From positions 28,114 through 92,113 of the IMG/VR virus record IMGVR_UViG_3300022540_000472: a stretch of 64,000 bases of DNA; one strand, given 5' to 3'. A program made the position numbers and the translations under genes. Each line of letters begins with the position of its first letter. Within the stretch, counting starts at the first letter, position 1. Shown here one piece after another: positions 23,607 through 32,083 of this stretch. The stretch is from a virus. The notes below the pieces were generated by a model. That model was not told the origin of the DNA and made no database searches. It saw nothing but the letters and a program-made list of their open reading frames with translations.

Positions 23607-24014
23607 ATGAGCGATGCACAAGAATTAGTTGCAGTAGCATATGACATTACAGGCAAACCTTCGTATAATGGGTATGAAACTGTACATGAAGCACTCTGGA
23701 ATCTTGAGCATGAGTTTCAAGTTCTAGAATTTGCAGACCGTATGCTTCTCTCTATTGATATACTAAATGATCTTGAGCCTCCAATATCCGAAGGTCGAAG
23801 TTTTATGTACACATTTGAATATGATTATGGTGATTTGCGTTGCTCAGTATATGATGTATATAATATAGAAGATCCCATCTTTGAAGCTTGGGGACGAGAC
23901 CTTCTTGAAAAAGGAATAATGAAAGATAACTATGACTTGATAGGATTATTTAATTATCTCGTTAAAACAGGTGAGCTTCTCCCAGAAGATAAGCTCACCT
24001 TAATGCATTCTTAG
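23607..24014 (+). CDS. Hypothetical acidic helical protein
   Basis: A 135-residue protein started at ATG 23607, one base after the previous stop, with GGGG about ten bases upstream. It is acidic and largely helical, with a central YTFEYDYGDLRCSVYDVY strand pair. Its final codons contain a perfect 10-bp inverted repeat and overlap the convergent HAD gene by four bases. Unknown. Confidence 0.6.
   Translation: MSDAQELVAVAYDITGKPSYNGYETVHEALWNLEHEFQVLEFADRMLLSIDILNDLEPPISEGRSFMYTFEYDYGDLRCSVYDVYNIEDPIFEAWGRDLLEKGIMKDNYDLIGLFNYLVKTGELLPEDKLTLMHS
23969..24000. terminator. Inverted repeat at convergent gene ends
   Basis: AGGTGAGCTT and AAGCTCACCT form a perfect 10-bp stem with a 12-base loop, just inside the end of the plus-strand gene and close to where the minus-strand nrd operon ends. 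There is no T run, so it may be a weak or Rho-assisted bidirectional stop, or an mRNA 3' protector. Confidence 0.4.
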
Positions 24015-24565
24015 ATACCAAGTTCCTTTAATTGTTTAATCGTATTTGCTGCACTCGTGTGCAATATTCCGATACCACCTGCTTTAACCCAAGGGTCAAT
24101 TGACTTTTTCTTATCGTCAATAAGTATACGATTATCTCCAGCAAACTTTGGTCCTTTTTCTCCTGACTCTGCAACAACATTTACTTTAATATCACTTCCA
24201 AGATGGTCAACAATCCATTCCTTTTTCTGGTCACCAGCTGTTTTTACAGAATGACCAGTTGCAGTTAATATTTCTGGGTCGTGAACTTTAATATAATCCC
24301 ATAGTACTCGAGCATCAGGCATTTCTTCTAACTCAAGCCAAAAGTCACCATCACCTTTACTATATTTTTTTACAGCGTCCCACATTCTCTTTCTAACTTT
24401 CGGGTCTCTGTCATATGCTTCTTCACTGTAGTCGTCATCAATAAGTTCCTTAACACCTCTGATGAAGTCAACAAGAACACCATCCATGTCACAGAATATT
24501 TTATAATCTTGTGGACCAGCTTTTTCTTTTTGTCCTTCCGGCTCATATATTTCATCTAACTTCAT
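24011..24565 (-). CDS. HAD-superfamily phosphatase
   Basis: A 184-residue protein with IFCDMDGVLVDF near residue 23 (DxD nucleophile motif), ILTATGH as motif II, and DNRILIDDKKKSID as the acidic motif IV. This is a single-domain HAD hydrolase, commonly a 5'-nucleotidase or phosphomonoesterase; the phage role may be nucleotide salvage or removal of RNA or DNA end phosphates. It is the last gene of the minus-strand nrd operon and overlaps the 2H-like gene by four bases. Confidence 0.8.
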   Translation of the reverse strand: MKLDEIYEPEGQKEKAGPQDYKIFCDMDGVLVDFIRGVKELIDDDYSEEAYDRDPKVRKRMWDAVKKYSKGDGDFWLELEEMPDARVLWDYIKVHDPEILTATGHSVKTAGDQKKEWIVDHLGSDIKVNVVAESGEKGPKFAGDNRILIDDKKKSIDPWVKAGGIGILHTSAANTIKQLKELGI

Positions 24566-24954
24566 TTTAGAACCTCAGGAGTTATTTTAATTGGTGTTGA
24601 TTCGACTTTATCGAATCCATCTTTTAGAATCTTATTTGAGTCAACAGGCTTTCTTCCTGCTGAACGATCAATAGACCAAGTTATATGATACGTGCTTCCA
24701 TCAGGACGTTCAGACTTACCATTTACGGCAACAACAAGTGCCTCTACACCTTTTCCATCATCCTTGTACCCAACCACTTCAATTGTAGCCGGTTGTTTTG
24801 GTTTAGGTGTATCTTTAGGTACACCAAATTTCAATGTGACATGATGTCCAATAAAATCTGGATACTTTGGTGGGAACTTTTTTTGAAGCTCCCTTCGTGA
24901 CTTGGAATCAAGAACCAATGCTGTATACATTTCGAATAACTCCTCTACTTTCAT
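24562..24954 (-). CDS. 2H phosphoesterase-like protein
   Basis: A 130-residue protein with HHVTLKFG (HxT at 38-40) and STYHITWSID (HxT at 90-92), the paired motifs of the 2H (LigT-like) phosphoesterase superfamily. These act on 2',3'-cyclic phosphates, 2'-5' bonds or cyclic oligonucleotides. It is clearly different from the Acb1-like protein at 13429, so the phage carries two 2H proteins. Its position beside a HAD phosphatase suggests RNA end healing, but counter-signalling is equally possible. It overlaps both neighbours by four bases. Confidence 0.7.
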   Translation of the reverse strand: MKVEELFEMYTALVLDSKSRRELQKKFPPKYPDFIGHHVTLKFGVPKDTPKPKQPATIEVVGYKDDGKGVEALVVAVNGKSERPDGSTYHITWSIDRSAGRKPVDSNKILKDGFDKVESTPIKITPEVLK

Positions 24955-25181
24955 GTTGACATGCTTACTTTAGTTCTTAGTGAATCAAAACTTAACTCAT
25001 CACCATCGACAACTATCACAGGTACTGCCCGAACAGGGCGACCAACAACACTTTCAAGGTGTTCTTTTGATACATCTTCACCAACAACTTTATATTCATA
25101 TTTGGCTTCATTCCCTTTCAAAAAAGCTAATACATTTTTGCAGTTAGGACAAACTGGGGTTCCATAAATCGTAATTTTCAT
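24951..25181 (-). CDS. Glutaredoxin
   Basis: A 76-residue thioredoxin-fold protein: MKITIYGTPVCPNC with the CPNC active site at 11-14, and the cis-proline segment AVPVIVVDG. Such small phage glutaredoxins (T4 NrdC is the model) reduce ribonucleotide reductase. It sits immediately downstream of nrdB and nrdA, as expected for that role. Confidence 0.92.
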   Translation of the reverse strand: MKITIYGTPVCPNCKNVLAFLKGNEAKYEYKVVGEDVSKEHLESVVGRPVRAVPVIVVDGDELSFDSLRTKVSMST

Positions 25182-25190
25182 TTTGTTTCC

Positions 25191-26312
25191 TTATAATTCT
25201 AAATCTTTTAATGATGATGCATCAACATCTTGGTTAATATCAGAAACCAAATAGCTTGAAATTTCTGATTCTTGTGGGGCGACTTGTACTTCTTTGCCAC
25301 TAATCCAATTTTTAGTCCATGGTAATGGATCTGTTGTTGGGTAGTCAAAATCAATATCAAGTCCAATAGTTCTCATACGCTTAACACCTATGTGTTCAAT
25401 ATACTGACAAAGAATTTCTTCATTCAATCCAATCATTGACCCATCTTTGAAAAGGTATTTAGCCCATTCTTTTTCTTGACGTATCGCGTCCATAAACATT
25501 TGACGAACTTCGTCTCGTGTTTCTTCTTTTATCTTTTCATATATTGTGTCATCTTTTGGTAGTGTACGGAGCATATACTGTGTCGAACCAAGATGAAGGT
25601 TTTCATCGCGACAAATTAATTTAATGATTTTCGCATTACCTTCCAGCTTCTTCTGTTCAGCAAAGTTCCAACTACATGCAAACGAAACATAAAAACGAAT
25701 ACCTTCAAGAATGTTAATACTATTAAGGCAAAGCCATAACGCTTTTTTATGATTATATGAGTTGTAGTTACTTTCACAAGCAATTATACCCGTTTGTTCT
25801 GCTGCATATAATATATTCCACTTATGTAATTCATCATAATACTTTGATACATCAGCAGCACAATCAAGAATTTCTGGAATAGAAGTTATCTGATTAAATA
25901 TTTCTGATGGGTTAGGATAAATGTTTCGTATGATATGAGTATATGAACGACTATGAATAGTTTCATTCGCTCCCCAAGCTTCAATCCAAGCTTCAATTTC
26001 TGGCAAAGAAGCAATTGGTAACAATATTAAATTTGGTCCGCGACCTTGAACGCTATCTAACAAAATCTGACGAAACAAATTACTTGTAAAGATATGTTGT
26101 TCATGTTCTGTGAGGTCACGAAAGTCTAACTTGTCTTTTGATAAATCAACTTCTTCTGGTCGCCAGAAAAAACTTAACTGTTTTTCAGTAAAATTTTCAA
26201 AGGTTGGGTATTTTACTTCCTCGTATCGAGCAATCTCTGGACCACCATTTGGGTCTAAAAACATTTTTGCTTTTAGATGATTGGTGGCATTTGTATTAAA
26301 AACTTTTGACAT
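25191..26312 (-). CDS. nrdB: Ribonucleotide reductase small subunit (class Ia)
   Basis: A 373-residue R2 protein. The radical tyrosine lies in SRSYTHIIRNIYPNP. The diiron ligands are recognisable in RDLTEHEQHI, ANETIHS and CRDENLHLG. It houses the tyrosyl radical used by NrdA to reduce NDPs to dNDPs. Length matches Escherichia coli and T4 NrdB. It is eleven bases downstream of nrdA, in one operon with glutaredoxin. Confidence 0.97.
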   Translation of the reverse strand: MSKVFNTNATNHLKAKMFLDPNGGPEIARYEEVKYPTFENFTEKQLSFFWRPEEVDLSKDKLDFRDLTEHEQHIFTSNLFRQILLDSVQGRGPNLILLPIASLPEIEAWIEAWGANETIHSRSYTHIIRNIYPNPSEIFNQITSIPEILDCAADVSKYYDELHKWNILYAAEQTGIIACESNYNSYNHKKALWLCLNSINILEGIRFYVSFACSWNFAEQKKLEGNAKIIKLICRDENLHLGSTQYMLRTLPKDDTIYEKIKEETRDEVRQMFMDAIRQEKEWAKYLFKDGSMIGLNEEILCQYIEHIGVKRMRTIGLDIDFDYPTTDPLPWTKNWISGKEVQVAPQESEISSYLVSDINQDVDASSLKDLEL

Positions 26313-26323
26313 ATTATTCTCTC

Positions 26324-28657
26324 TTATAATTTACATGCAGAACATTCTGATTCATCTTCGAATTCAATTTCACCTGCTCCATCATATGTGTTCTGATAGT
26401 ATAATGTTTTGAGTCCGAGCTTATAAGCATATACCAAATCCTTAATCAATTCCGACATTGGTACTTGATTACCTTCATAGTTCTCAGGATTGTAATGCGT
26501 ATTCGTTGATATTGATTGGTCGACATATTTTTGAAAGATTGCTGCGATTTCTAAGTACCCACGAGTGTTCGGCATATCCCAAAGATATTCATATTTGTTT
26601 TTCAAGTGATGAATTTCTGGAACAACTTGAGACAATGCTCCATCTTTAGAACCCTTCACTGTCACACAACTACGGGGTGGTTCAATTCCATTCGTAGCAT
26701 TAATAATTTGTGAGCTTGATTCAACAGGCATCAGTGCCATTGTTGTCGAGTTCCGCATTCCATATTTAAAAATATTTGCACGTAACGTGTTCCAATCCAT
26801 TTTAAGTTTAGATGTTACTATATCATCAACAGCTTTTTTATATGTATCTACTGGTAGAATACCTTCTGCGTACTTTGTTTCATAAAACCAGGTACAAGAA
26901 CCTTTTTCTTTCGCTAATTTATTGGATGCTTTAATTAAATAATATGAAAATGCTTCAGCGTATTCGTTTATTATTTCATTCGCTGACCCATCAGAGTATT
27001 TCATATTATTCTTTGCAATAAAATATGCAAGGTTACTAATACCGACTCCAAGTGACCGTCTATTCTTTGCTGGGATTTCAGCAGCAATCATCGGATAGTG
27101 CTGATAATCAAGTAACTCATCTAAAGCACGAACAGCTAACTCTGCAGGACGTTCCATATCTTCGGGACAAGTTAATGCTCCCATATTAATAGAAGACAAT
27201 GTACACAAAGCAATCTCTCCATATTCTTCTTGAAACTCTTGGGCATCTCCATGCATTACATGACTCATGTAGTCCCGTAGTCTACTTTTGCTTGTTAATG
27301 GAGCTGTTGGTAGAGTAATTTCTACACATAAGTTTGACATACGAACTGGACTTGTTTCTTCTAAGAAGGAGCTGTGCGTATTTGTATGGTCAACGTTTTG
27401 TATATAAATGCGGCCAGTGTTATTACGTTCCATCAATACACTTGATATAAGTTCAATTGCTGGGATAACCTTCTTACGAACGCTATAAGCACGTTCATAT
27501 TTTTCATATAATTCAGCAAACTTTTCTTGATCGTTAAAGAATGCTTCGTATAAATCTGGTACTTCATTAGGACTGAATAATGTAATGTTTTTGCCTTCAA
27601 TCAATCGTTTGTATAAGTACCCATTAAACTGAACACCATAGTCCATATGGCGAACACGTGTTTCATCCGTTCCTTTATTATTCTTTAATACTACAAGGTC
27701 TTCAGCTTCCAAATGCCACAACGGAAAGTAAACGGTCGAAGATGCACCACGAACACCACCTTGTGAACAACTCTTTAAAGCAGCTTGCAAATACTTGTAG
27801 AATGGAATGTTGCCTGTATGAAAAACTTCTCCACCTTTTACTGCAGACCCCTTAGCACGAATACGTCCAGCATTAACTCCAATACCTGCACGACGTGAAG
27901 CATAATCAACAATAGACGAAGCTGTTTCATTTATGCTATCAAGACTGTCACCAGTTTCAATTAGAACACAAGAACTAAATTGTCTTGTTGGTGTACGGAT
28001 ACCTGCTAATACTGGTGTTGGTAATGTAATTGTAGATTTAGCACCTTTTGATATAGCATCATAATAATCTTTAACATATTGCAATCTTGTTTCTTTTGGG
28101 TAGTTAGCAAACAATGTTGCAGCAATAAGAATATATGCCATTTGTGGTGTTTCAAAGTATTGATTCTTTGTTCTATCTTGAACAAGATACTTTCCTCGAA
28201 ATTGTTCAATTGCAGCATAAGTTAAAAGATTATCACGATTATGCTTAGCAATGTTGTTTAATCTATCCCACTCATCTTCATCATAAAGCGCAAGCAATTC
28301 AGAATCATACTTCTTCAACTCAACGTTCTTTTTAACGTGGTCATATAAATGTGGAGGTGTGAATGAATTATATACTTGCTTACGAAGTGTAATATTAACA
28401 AGATGCGCAGCAACGAACTGATAATTTGGAGTTTCTTCAGAAATCAAATCTGCTGCTGTCTTAATTAATGTTTCGTGTATTTCTGATGTCTTTATTTTAT
28501 CATAAAATTGTATGTGAGACTTAATTTCAATCTCGGAGACTGATACTCCATTTATTCCTTCTGTCGCCCAGAAAAGAACTTTGTGTACTTTTTCAAGGTC
28601 AAATATTTCTGTTGTGCCATCACGTTTAGTGACAACGATATCGTGGTTTGGAAGCAT
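26324..28657 (-). CDS. nrdA: Ribonucleotide reductase large subunit (class Ia)
   Basis: A 777-residue R1 protein. The N-terminal ATP-cone (VTKRDGTTEIFDLEKV) indicates overall activity control. Catalytic cysteines appear in QFSSCVLIETGDS, MSNLCVEITLPT and IALCTLSSINMGA. The C-terminal ESECSACKL is the swinging redox tail served by glutaredoxin. It reduces ribonucleoside diphosphates for phage DNA synthesis. The ATG at 28657 follows AGGAGTAAAGCAGGA. No interrupting intron or intein is seen, unlike many phage nrd genes. Confidence 0.97.
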   Translation of the reverse strand: MLPNHDIVVTKRDGTTEIFDLEKVHKVLFWATEGINGVSVSEIEIKSHIQFYDKIKTSEIHETLIKTAADLISEETPNYQFVAAHLVNITLRKQVYNSFTPPHLYDHVKKNVELKKYDSELLALYDEDEWDRLNNIAKHNRDNLLTYAAIEQFRGKYLVQDRTKNQYFETPQMAYILIAATLFANYPKETRLQYVKDYYDAISKGAKSTITLPTPVLAGIRTPTRQFSSCVLIETGDSLDSINETASSIVDYASRRAGIGVNAGRIRAKGSAVKGGEVFHTGNIPFYKYLQAALKSCSQGGVRGASSTVYFPLWHLEAEDLVVLKNNKGTDETRVRHMDYGVQFNGYLYKRLIEGKNITLFSPNEVPDLYEAFFNDQEKFAELYEKYERAYSVRKKVIPAIELISSVLMERNNTGRIYIQNVDHTNTHSSFLEETSPVRMSNLCVEITLPTAPLTSKSRLRDYMSHVMHGDAQEFQEEYGEIALCTLSSINMGALTCPEDMERPAELAVRALDELLDYQHYPMIAAEIPAKNRRSLGVGISNLAYFIAKNNMKYSDGSANEIINEYAEAFSYYLIKASNKLAKEKGSCTWFYETKYAEGILPVDTYKKAVDDIVTSKLKMDWNTLRANIFKYGMRNSTTMALMPVESSSQIINATNGIEPPRSCVTVKGSKDGALSQVVPEIHHLKNKYEYLWDMPNTRGYLEIAAIFQKYVDQSISTNTHYNPENYEGNQVPMSELIKDLVYAYKLGLKTLYYQNTYDGAGEIEFEDESECSACKL

Positions 28658-28734
28658 TCCTGCTTTACTCCTTCTTATTTTTATTATTATCCCAATCGCA
28701 CTTAAACAATTGAGTGGAATTTATATCGGAAGAT

Positions 28735-29145
28735 TTAACCTTCCATCTTATGGACTGCTATGTTGCAATTCTGTAGAAAGGTAAGGCCTTCTGTGCCTCT
28801 GTATTCTTCGGCATAGAAGACCTCACTTATTCCTGATTGAGCTATTAATTTTGCACAATCCATACATGGAGAGCATGTTATGAAAGCGATAGCTCCCTCG
28901 CCTGACTCGTGATTTCGGGCCAGTTTCGTAAGGGCATTTGCTTCTGCATGTAATGTTTCGTTCTTTGTGACGTTATTGTTGTCTTCGCAACAATTATCCC
29001 ATCCTGATGGAGTTCCATTGAATCCAATCGAGATAATTCTATCGTCCTTGACGATTACGCAGCCCACCTGTTTCCGCTTGCAATATGACAATTCAGCATA
29101 TATGTGGGCGACCCTCATGTGGGCGTTTGCGTATCTTGTTTTCAT
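28735..29145 (-). CDS. cd: dCMP deaminase
   Basis: A 136-residue protein started at the ATG at 29145 (MKTRYANAHMRVA); the frame is open further upstream, but that stretch is hydrophobic nonsense over promoters. The zinc motifs are HAEANAL and CSPCMDCAKL. It converts dCMP to dUMP for thymidylate synthase. It is the first gene of the minus-strand deoxynucleotide operon with nrdA, nrdB and glutaredoxin. Confidence 0.93.
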   Translation of the reverse strand: MKTRYANAHMRVAHIYAELSYCKRKQVGCVIVKDDRIISIGFNGTPSGWDNCCEDNNNVTKNETLHAEANALTKLARNHESGEGAIAFITCSPCMDCAKLIAQSGISEVFYAEEYRGTEGLTFLQNCNIAVHKMEG

Positions 29146-29184
29146 GAGGTTAATCCTATTTATTATTGTTATCAATGAGCAGAT

Positions 29185-29214
29185 AATATACAACAAACAA
29201 AAGGGGTTAGTCAA
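29185..29214 (-). promoter_or_regulatory. Sigma70 promoter for the nrd operon
   Basis: On the minus strand TTGACT (29214-29209), 18 bp, TATATT (29190-29185), about 40 bases before the dCMP deaminase start. It is divergent from the RNA ligase promoter 14 bases away. Confidence 0.65.
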
Positions 29215-29227
29215 CATATATTTTTTG

Positions 29228-29256
29228 TTGACCTTTCCCATGTAATTTAGTATGCT
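29228..29256 (+). promoter_or_regulatory. Sigma70 promoter for the RNA ligase gene
   Basis: TTGACC, 17 bp, TATGCT, 40 bases before the ATG at 29296. The -10 is a weaker match than in the other early promoters here. Confidence 0.6.
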
Positions 29257-29295
29257 TATTATACACAAACACATATTAGAATTCAAGGGTAAACA

Positions 29296-30270
29296 ATGAA
29301 AAAATTCTCAAGCATTGAACAGTTTCGACATGTTGTCAAATCCGTACAGTTGTACTTTGAGCGTACAGATCGGCCAACGGAAGTACCAACTCAGCACTTC
29401 ACAGGTACAGTTAAGCTGCATGGTACGAATGCAGGTATCCGTAGGTCTGCGAGTGGAAAAATACAAGCACAATCTCGTGAACAGATTATCAGCCCAACAT
29501 GCGACAACTATGGTTTTGCAAAATATGTCGAAGAAATTCCTCATAATGAACTAAACAAACTATTTGACCGCATTACTCCTATTACTGACGCCAATATTAC
29601 AATATATGGGGAATGGATAGGTAAAGGTATACAGAGTGGTGTTGGTGTTAGCGAATTAGACAAACAATGGGTTATATTTGGTGCTCACGTAAATGATGAA
29701 TATGTTCCCAATCAGTATTTTTGGCGACTTGATGCATTCAACATCTTTAATATTTTAGATATTGACACTTATCAAATTACCATCGACTTCAAAAATCCTG
29801 GTGATGCTATCGAAAAACTTGAACAACTAACTAAAGAAGTTGAGGACCAATGTCCTTGGTCATATTCATTTGGCGTTAAAGGCATAGGTGAAGGAATTGT
29901 TTGGACTTGTGACGAACGTCCTGATGATTCTGGATTGTGGTTTAAAACTAAAGGCGACAAGCATTCAGGTAAGAAAAAATCAGGTAAAAAGATTGCAACG
30001 ATTGACCCACAGAAAGTAGAAAGTATCGAAAAATGTGTCGATATCATTCTTACGGAAGGTCGCCTTGTTCAAGGACTTGAGCATTTGAAAGAAAACCATC
30101 TCGACTTTGAAATGAAAAACATGGGCAAATATCTCAAATGGATTGGTCAGGATACACAGAAGGAAGAAATTGATACTGTGGAGGCAAATGACCTTGAGTG
30201 GAAGGATGTAGCAAAATTAGTTACGTCACGTGCAAAGAAGTTTTTCATGGACAAATACAATGAGTTCTAA
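29296..30270 (+). CDS. RNA ligase, Rnl2-like
   Basis: A 324-residue nucleotidyltransferase. Motif I is VKLHGTNAG with the AMP-accepting Lys40. The RxxG-type element is in SREQ. Motif III is ITIYGEWIG, motif IV GEGIVWT and motif V LWFKTKG. Sequence context and length match the T4 Rnl2 branch of RNA ligases, which seal nicks in double-stranded RNA, followed by about 100 C-terminal residues of helical domain. With the Thg1-like, 2H-like and HAD proteins it could repair tRNAs cut by host defence nucleases. It has its own promoter. Confidence 0.85.
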   Translation: MKKFSSIEQFRHVVKSVQLYFERTDRPTEVPTQHFTGTVKLHGTNAGIRRSASGKIQAQSREQIISPTCDNYGFAKYVEEIPHNELNKLFDRITPITDANITIYGEWIGKGIQSGVGVSELDKQWVIFGAHVNDEYVPNQYFWRLDAFNIFNILDIDTYQITIDFKNPGDAIEKLEQLTKEVEDQCPWSYSFGVKGIGEGIVWTCDERPDDSGLWFKTKGDKHSGKKKSGKKIATIDPQKVESIEKCVDIILTEGRLVQGLEHLKENHLDFEMKNMGKYLKWIGQDTQKEEIDTVEANDLEWKDVAKLVTSRAKKFFMDKYNEF

Positions 30271-30278
30271 ATACATGT

Positions 30279-30482
30279 ATGACTCAAAACGAAAAGGATG
30301 CTCTTCTTAATTATCTTGATTTTCAATTACTAACATATGTAGAGAATTTTGAGAGACATGTAGATAGTGACGTAATGCGACAAATGTATGATGATGCGTA
30401 TGCATTATTGATAGACTTAGATATCACCCTTGATACTCAAATGAAAATGCACCGAGAAATAGGGACTAGAAAAAAGAGTTGA
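30279..30482 (+). CDS. Hypothetical small helical protein
   Basis: A 67-residue, all-helical acidic protein (LLNYLDFQLLTYVENFERH) with a basic end, nine bases after the RNA ligase stop. The -35 box of the next promoter lies across its stop codon. Unknown. Confidence 0.6.
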   Translation: MTQNEKDALLNYLDFQLLTYVENFERHVDSDVMRQMYDDAYALLIDLDITLDTQMKMHREIGTRKKS

Positions 30483-30507
30483 CTTTCTTCATCAATTAGA
30501 TGATAAT
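30479..30507 (+). promoter_or_regulatory. Sigma70 promoter
   Basis: TTGACT, 17 bp, GATAAT, about 60 bases upstream of the small gene at 30569. Confidence 0.65.
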
Positions 30508-30568
30508 TAATTTTGGAGTTGCGACATTGTGTTGTAACATGTAGTAACCACCTGAAAAGGGTAATAAA

Positions 30569-30811
30569 ATGGCGTATGAGTCAAAAATAATCAATAGAGA
30601 CCAGGTTATCAAATACCTGAATCATGCTTTTTCGAAAGCTACCCAACAATTTGGAGCCAAAAATATTATTGGCACTGAATTGCATAACCATCAAGTTAAT
30701 TATTGTTATCTTATTAACGAAATTAAACTTGGTCCAAGTTATATGGTTCCAAAAGTTATAGCTGAAGCTAATCGGCTAATCGACGGAATAACATTCCACA
30801 ATAACGTATAA
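30569..30811 (+). CDS. Hypothetical small protein
   Basis: An 80-residue protein (MAYESKIINRDQVIKYLNHAF) with helix-strand-helix character, behind an AAAGGG ribosome site and its own promoter. A transcript reading past it enters the hairpin at 30821-30863 that hides the next ribosome site. Unknown. Confidence 0.6.
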   Translation: MAYESKIINRDQVIKYLNHAFSKATQQFGAKNIIGTELHNHQVNYCYLINEIKLGPSYMVPKVIAEANRLIDGITFHNNV

Positions 30812-30820
30812 TAGTAATAT

Positions 30821-30863
30821 AGTTTCCTCCTATATCGTTGTAGTATAAATATAGGAGGAAACT
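30821..30863 (+). promoter_or_regulatory. Ribosome-site-sequestering hairpin with embedded late promoter
   Basis: AGTTTCCTCCTATAT (30821-30835) and ATATAGGAGGAAACT (30849-30863) form a perfect 15-bp stem with a 13-base loop. The whole AGGAGG ribosome site of the gene at 30867 is buried. The late octamer TATAAATA (30844-30851) lies at the loop end of the 3' arm. A late transcript would start at about 30856, without the blocking arm, so translation would be off on read-through early RNA and on for late RNA. Confidence 0.85.
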
Positions 30864-30866
30864 AAT

Positions 30867-31448
30867 ATGCTAATAAACGACATTCTTCACCCAGCCACTA
30901 CAACTAACGAATTTCACGTGATTGTAGAATATTGTTCTGATTTTATTACTGAATCGGAAGGGTTACCATTGGTTAAAAGTCTTCCAATGACCTACAACGA
31001 TATACATAAAGTTAAAGTTCGCCTCCACAAAAAGAAGAATGATTTTATAGAAACATTCAATCAAGCGTTTACTAATGAAATAAGAAATCTCCGCCAACGT
31101 GCCATCTTTGCTTCAAGTTCTCCTGCAAATATTCAAGTGAATGAGAGTGATGAAATGTTCTACGTGTTCCCAACAAATGGGTACAAGTTCTTTTATAATA
31201 AAGAAGTTGCGAATTCAAATGAAGATTATAAGCAAGCGTTCGATACTATACTCGAACAACTTGGTGGGAATAATGATGAAGCAGTTCAAGTTATTGCAGA
31301 TTTGTTAAAATACACATATACATCAAAAAACCTAATTGAGGGTATACAAAATGAATCAGAGATTATCTTATACAACATCCCATTTTATTACGCTGTTCGG
31401 GCTTCAGTATTCCCCGAATATGATGAATTGTTGACATCTTTAATATAA
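30867..31448 (+). CDS. Hypothetical protein under structure-controlled translation
   Basis: A 193-residue protein (MLINDILHPATTTNEFHVIVE) with helical and basic middle parts (KVKVRLHKKKND) and an acidic C-terminus. Not recognised. The perfect hairpin over its ribosome site and the late promoter inside that hairpin indicate it is wanted only late, so a virion, packaging or lysis role is more likely than a replication role. The -35 of the next promoter lies in its last codons. Confidence 0.65.
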   Translation: MLINDILHPATTTNEFHVIVEYCSDFITESEGLPLVKSLPMTYNDIHKVKVRLHKKKNDFIETFNQAFTNEIRNLRQRAIFASSSPANIQVNESDEMFYVFPTNGYKFFYNKEVANSNEDYKQAFDTILEQLGGNNDEAVQVIADLLKYTYTSKNLIEGIQNESEIILYNIPFYYAVRASVFPEYDELLTSLI

Positions 31449-31459
31449 ACCTCTATAAT
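31431..31459 (+). promoter_or_regulatory. Sigma70 promoter
   Basis: TTGACA, 17 bp, TATAAT: a perfect consensus match, 29 bases before the membrane-protein start at 31488. Confidence 0.85.
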
Positions 31460-31487
31460 ATACGATTATACAAAATAAGGAAGAGTT

Positions 31488-31766
31488 ATGTTTTTTCATG
31501 CGGTTGATTATTTACTCTACCATTTACAAACAGATTCTGTTTGGTTAAACAGAATCAAGTGGTTTGCTAATATCAATATGTATATTAGTGCAATCATGAT
31601 ATCATTTTCAATAGCTTTTTCAGCATCTGCTTGGGCATTTGTTGGATTTTTTATCGCACACATCATTTGGTTGGTGGCAGCGTTTGCTATGAAAGACAAG
31701 CCATTAATGGCATTAAACGGGTTTTTTATCCCATTAGACCTGTATGCTATGGTAATCAGATTCTAA
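31488..31766 (+). CDS. Small membrane protein
   Basis: A 92-residue protein with hydrophobic segments at about 28-50 and 52-70 and a third hydrophobic stretch at the C-terminus (NGFFIPLDLYAMVIRF). It is driven by a perfect sigma70 promoter, so it is probably made early. Possible roles are membrane-based host takeover or exclusion. No family recognised. Confidence 0.65.
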   Translation: MFFHAVDYLLYHLQTDSVWLNRIKWFANINMYISAIMISFSIAFSASAWAFVGFFIAHIIWLVAAFAMKDKPLMALNGFFIPLDLYAMVIRF

Positions 31767-31796
31767 CAATAAATATAATAATAATAGGAGACAAAC

Positions 31797-32081
31797 ATGT
31801 CCGAAGTTCAAGTATACAAATTAATCACTGGTGAAGAAGTAATTTCTAGAATTGGTGAAGAAAAAGAAACTACCATTACATTAGTAAAACCTCGTGTAGT
31901 TGCAATTGGTCCAGGTCCTGGTGGACAAATGAGTATTACACTTATTCCTCTACTTGCAAGCAATCCTGACGGTGACCTTGAACTTGAAAAGTCAGCTATC
32001 GTCGGTAGACCAAATGGTGAAATCGCCAAAGAACTTGAAGCTGGATATCTTGAACAAACAACAGGGCTTGCATTGGTTTAA
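31797..32081 (+). CDS. Conserved small beta-strand protein (Sm-like pattern)
   Basis: A 94-residue protein starting MSEVQVYKLITGEEVISRI, with LVKPRVVAIGP and MSITLIPLL strands, the pattern of a small conserved family in marine T4-like phages that resembles an Lsm/Sm-like barrel. The function is not established. A GGAG ribosome site precedes the start. Confidence 0.65.
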   Translation: MSEVQVYKLITGEEVISRIGEEKETTITLVKPRVVAIGPGPGGQMSITLIPLLASNPDGDLELEKSAIVGRPNGEIAKELEAGYLEQTTGLALV

Positions 32082-32083
32082 TT

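Noticed and set aside
28735-29286. Longer dCMP deaminase with a start at 29286
   Set aside because: The extra 47 residues cover two divergent promoters and read as low-complexity hydrophobic sequence. ATG 29145 fits the family start.
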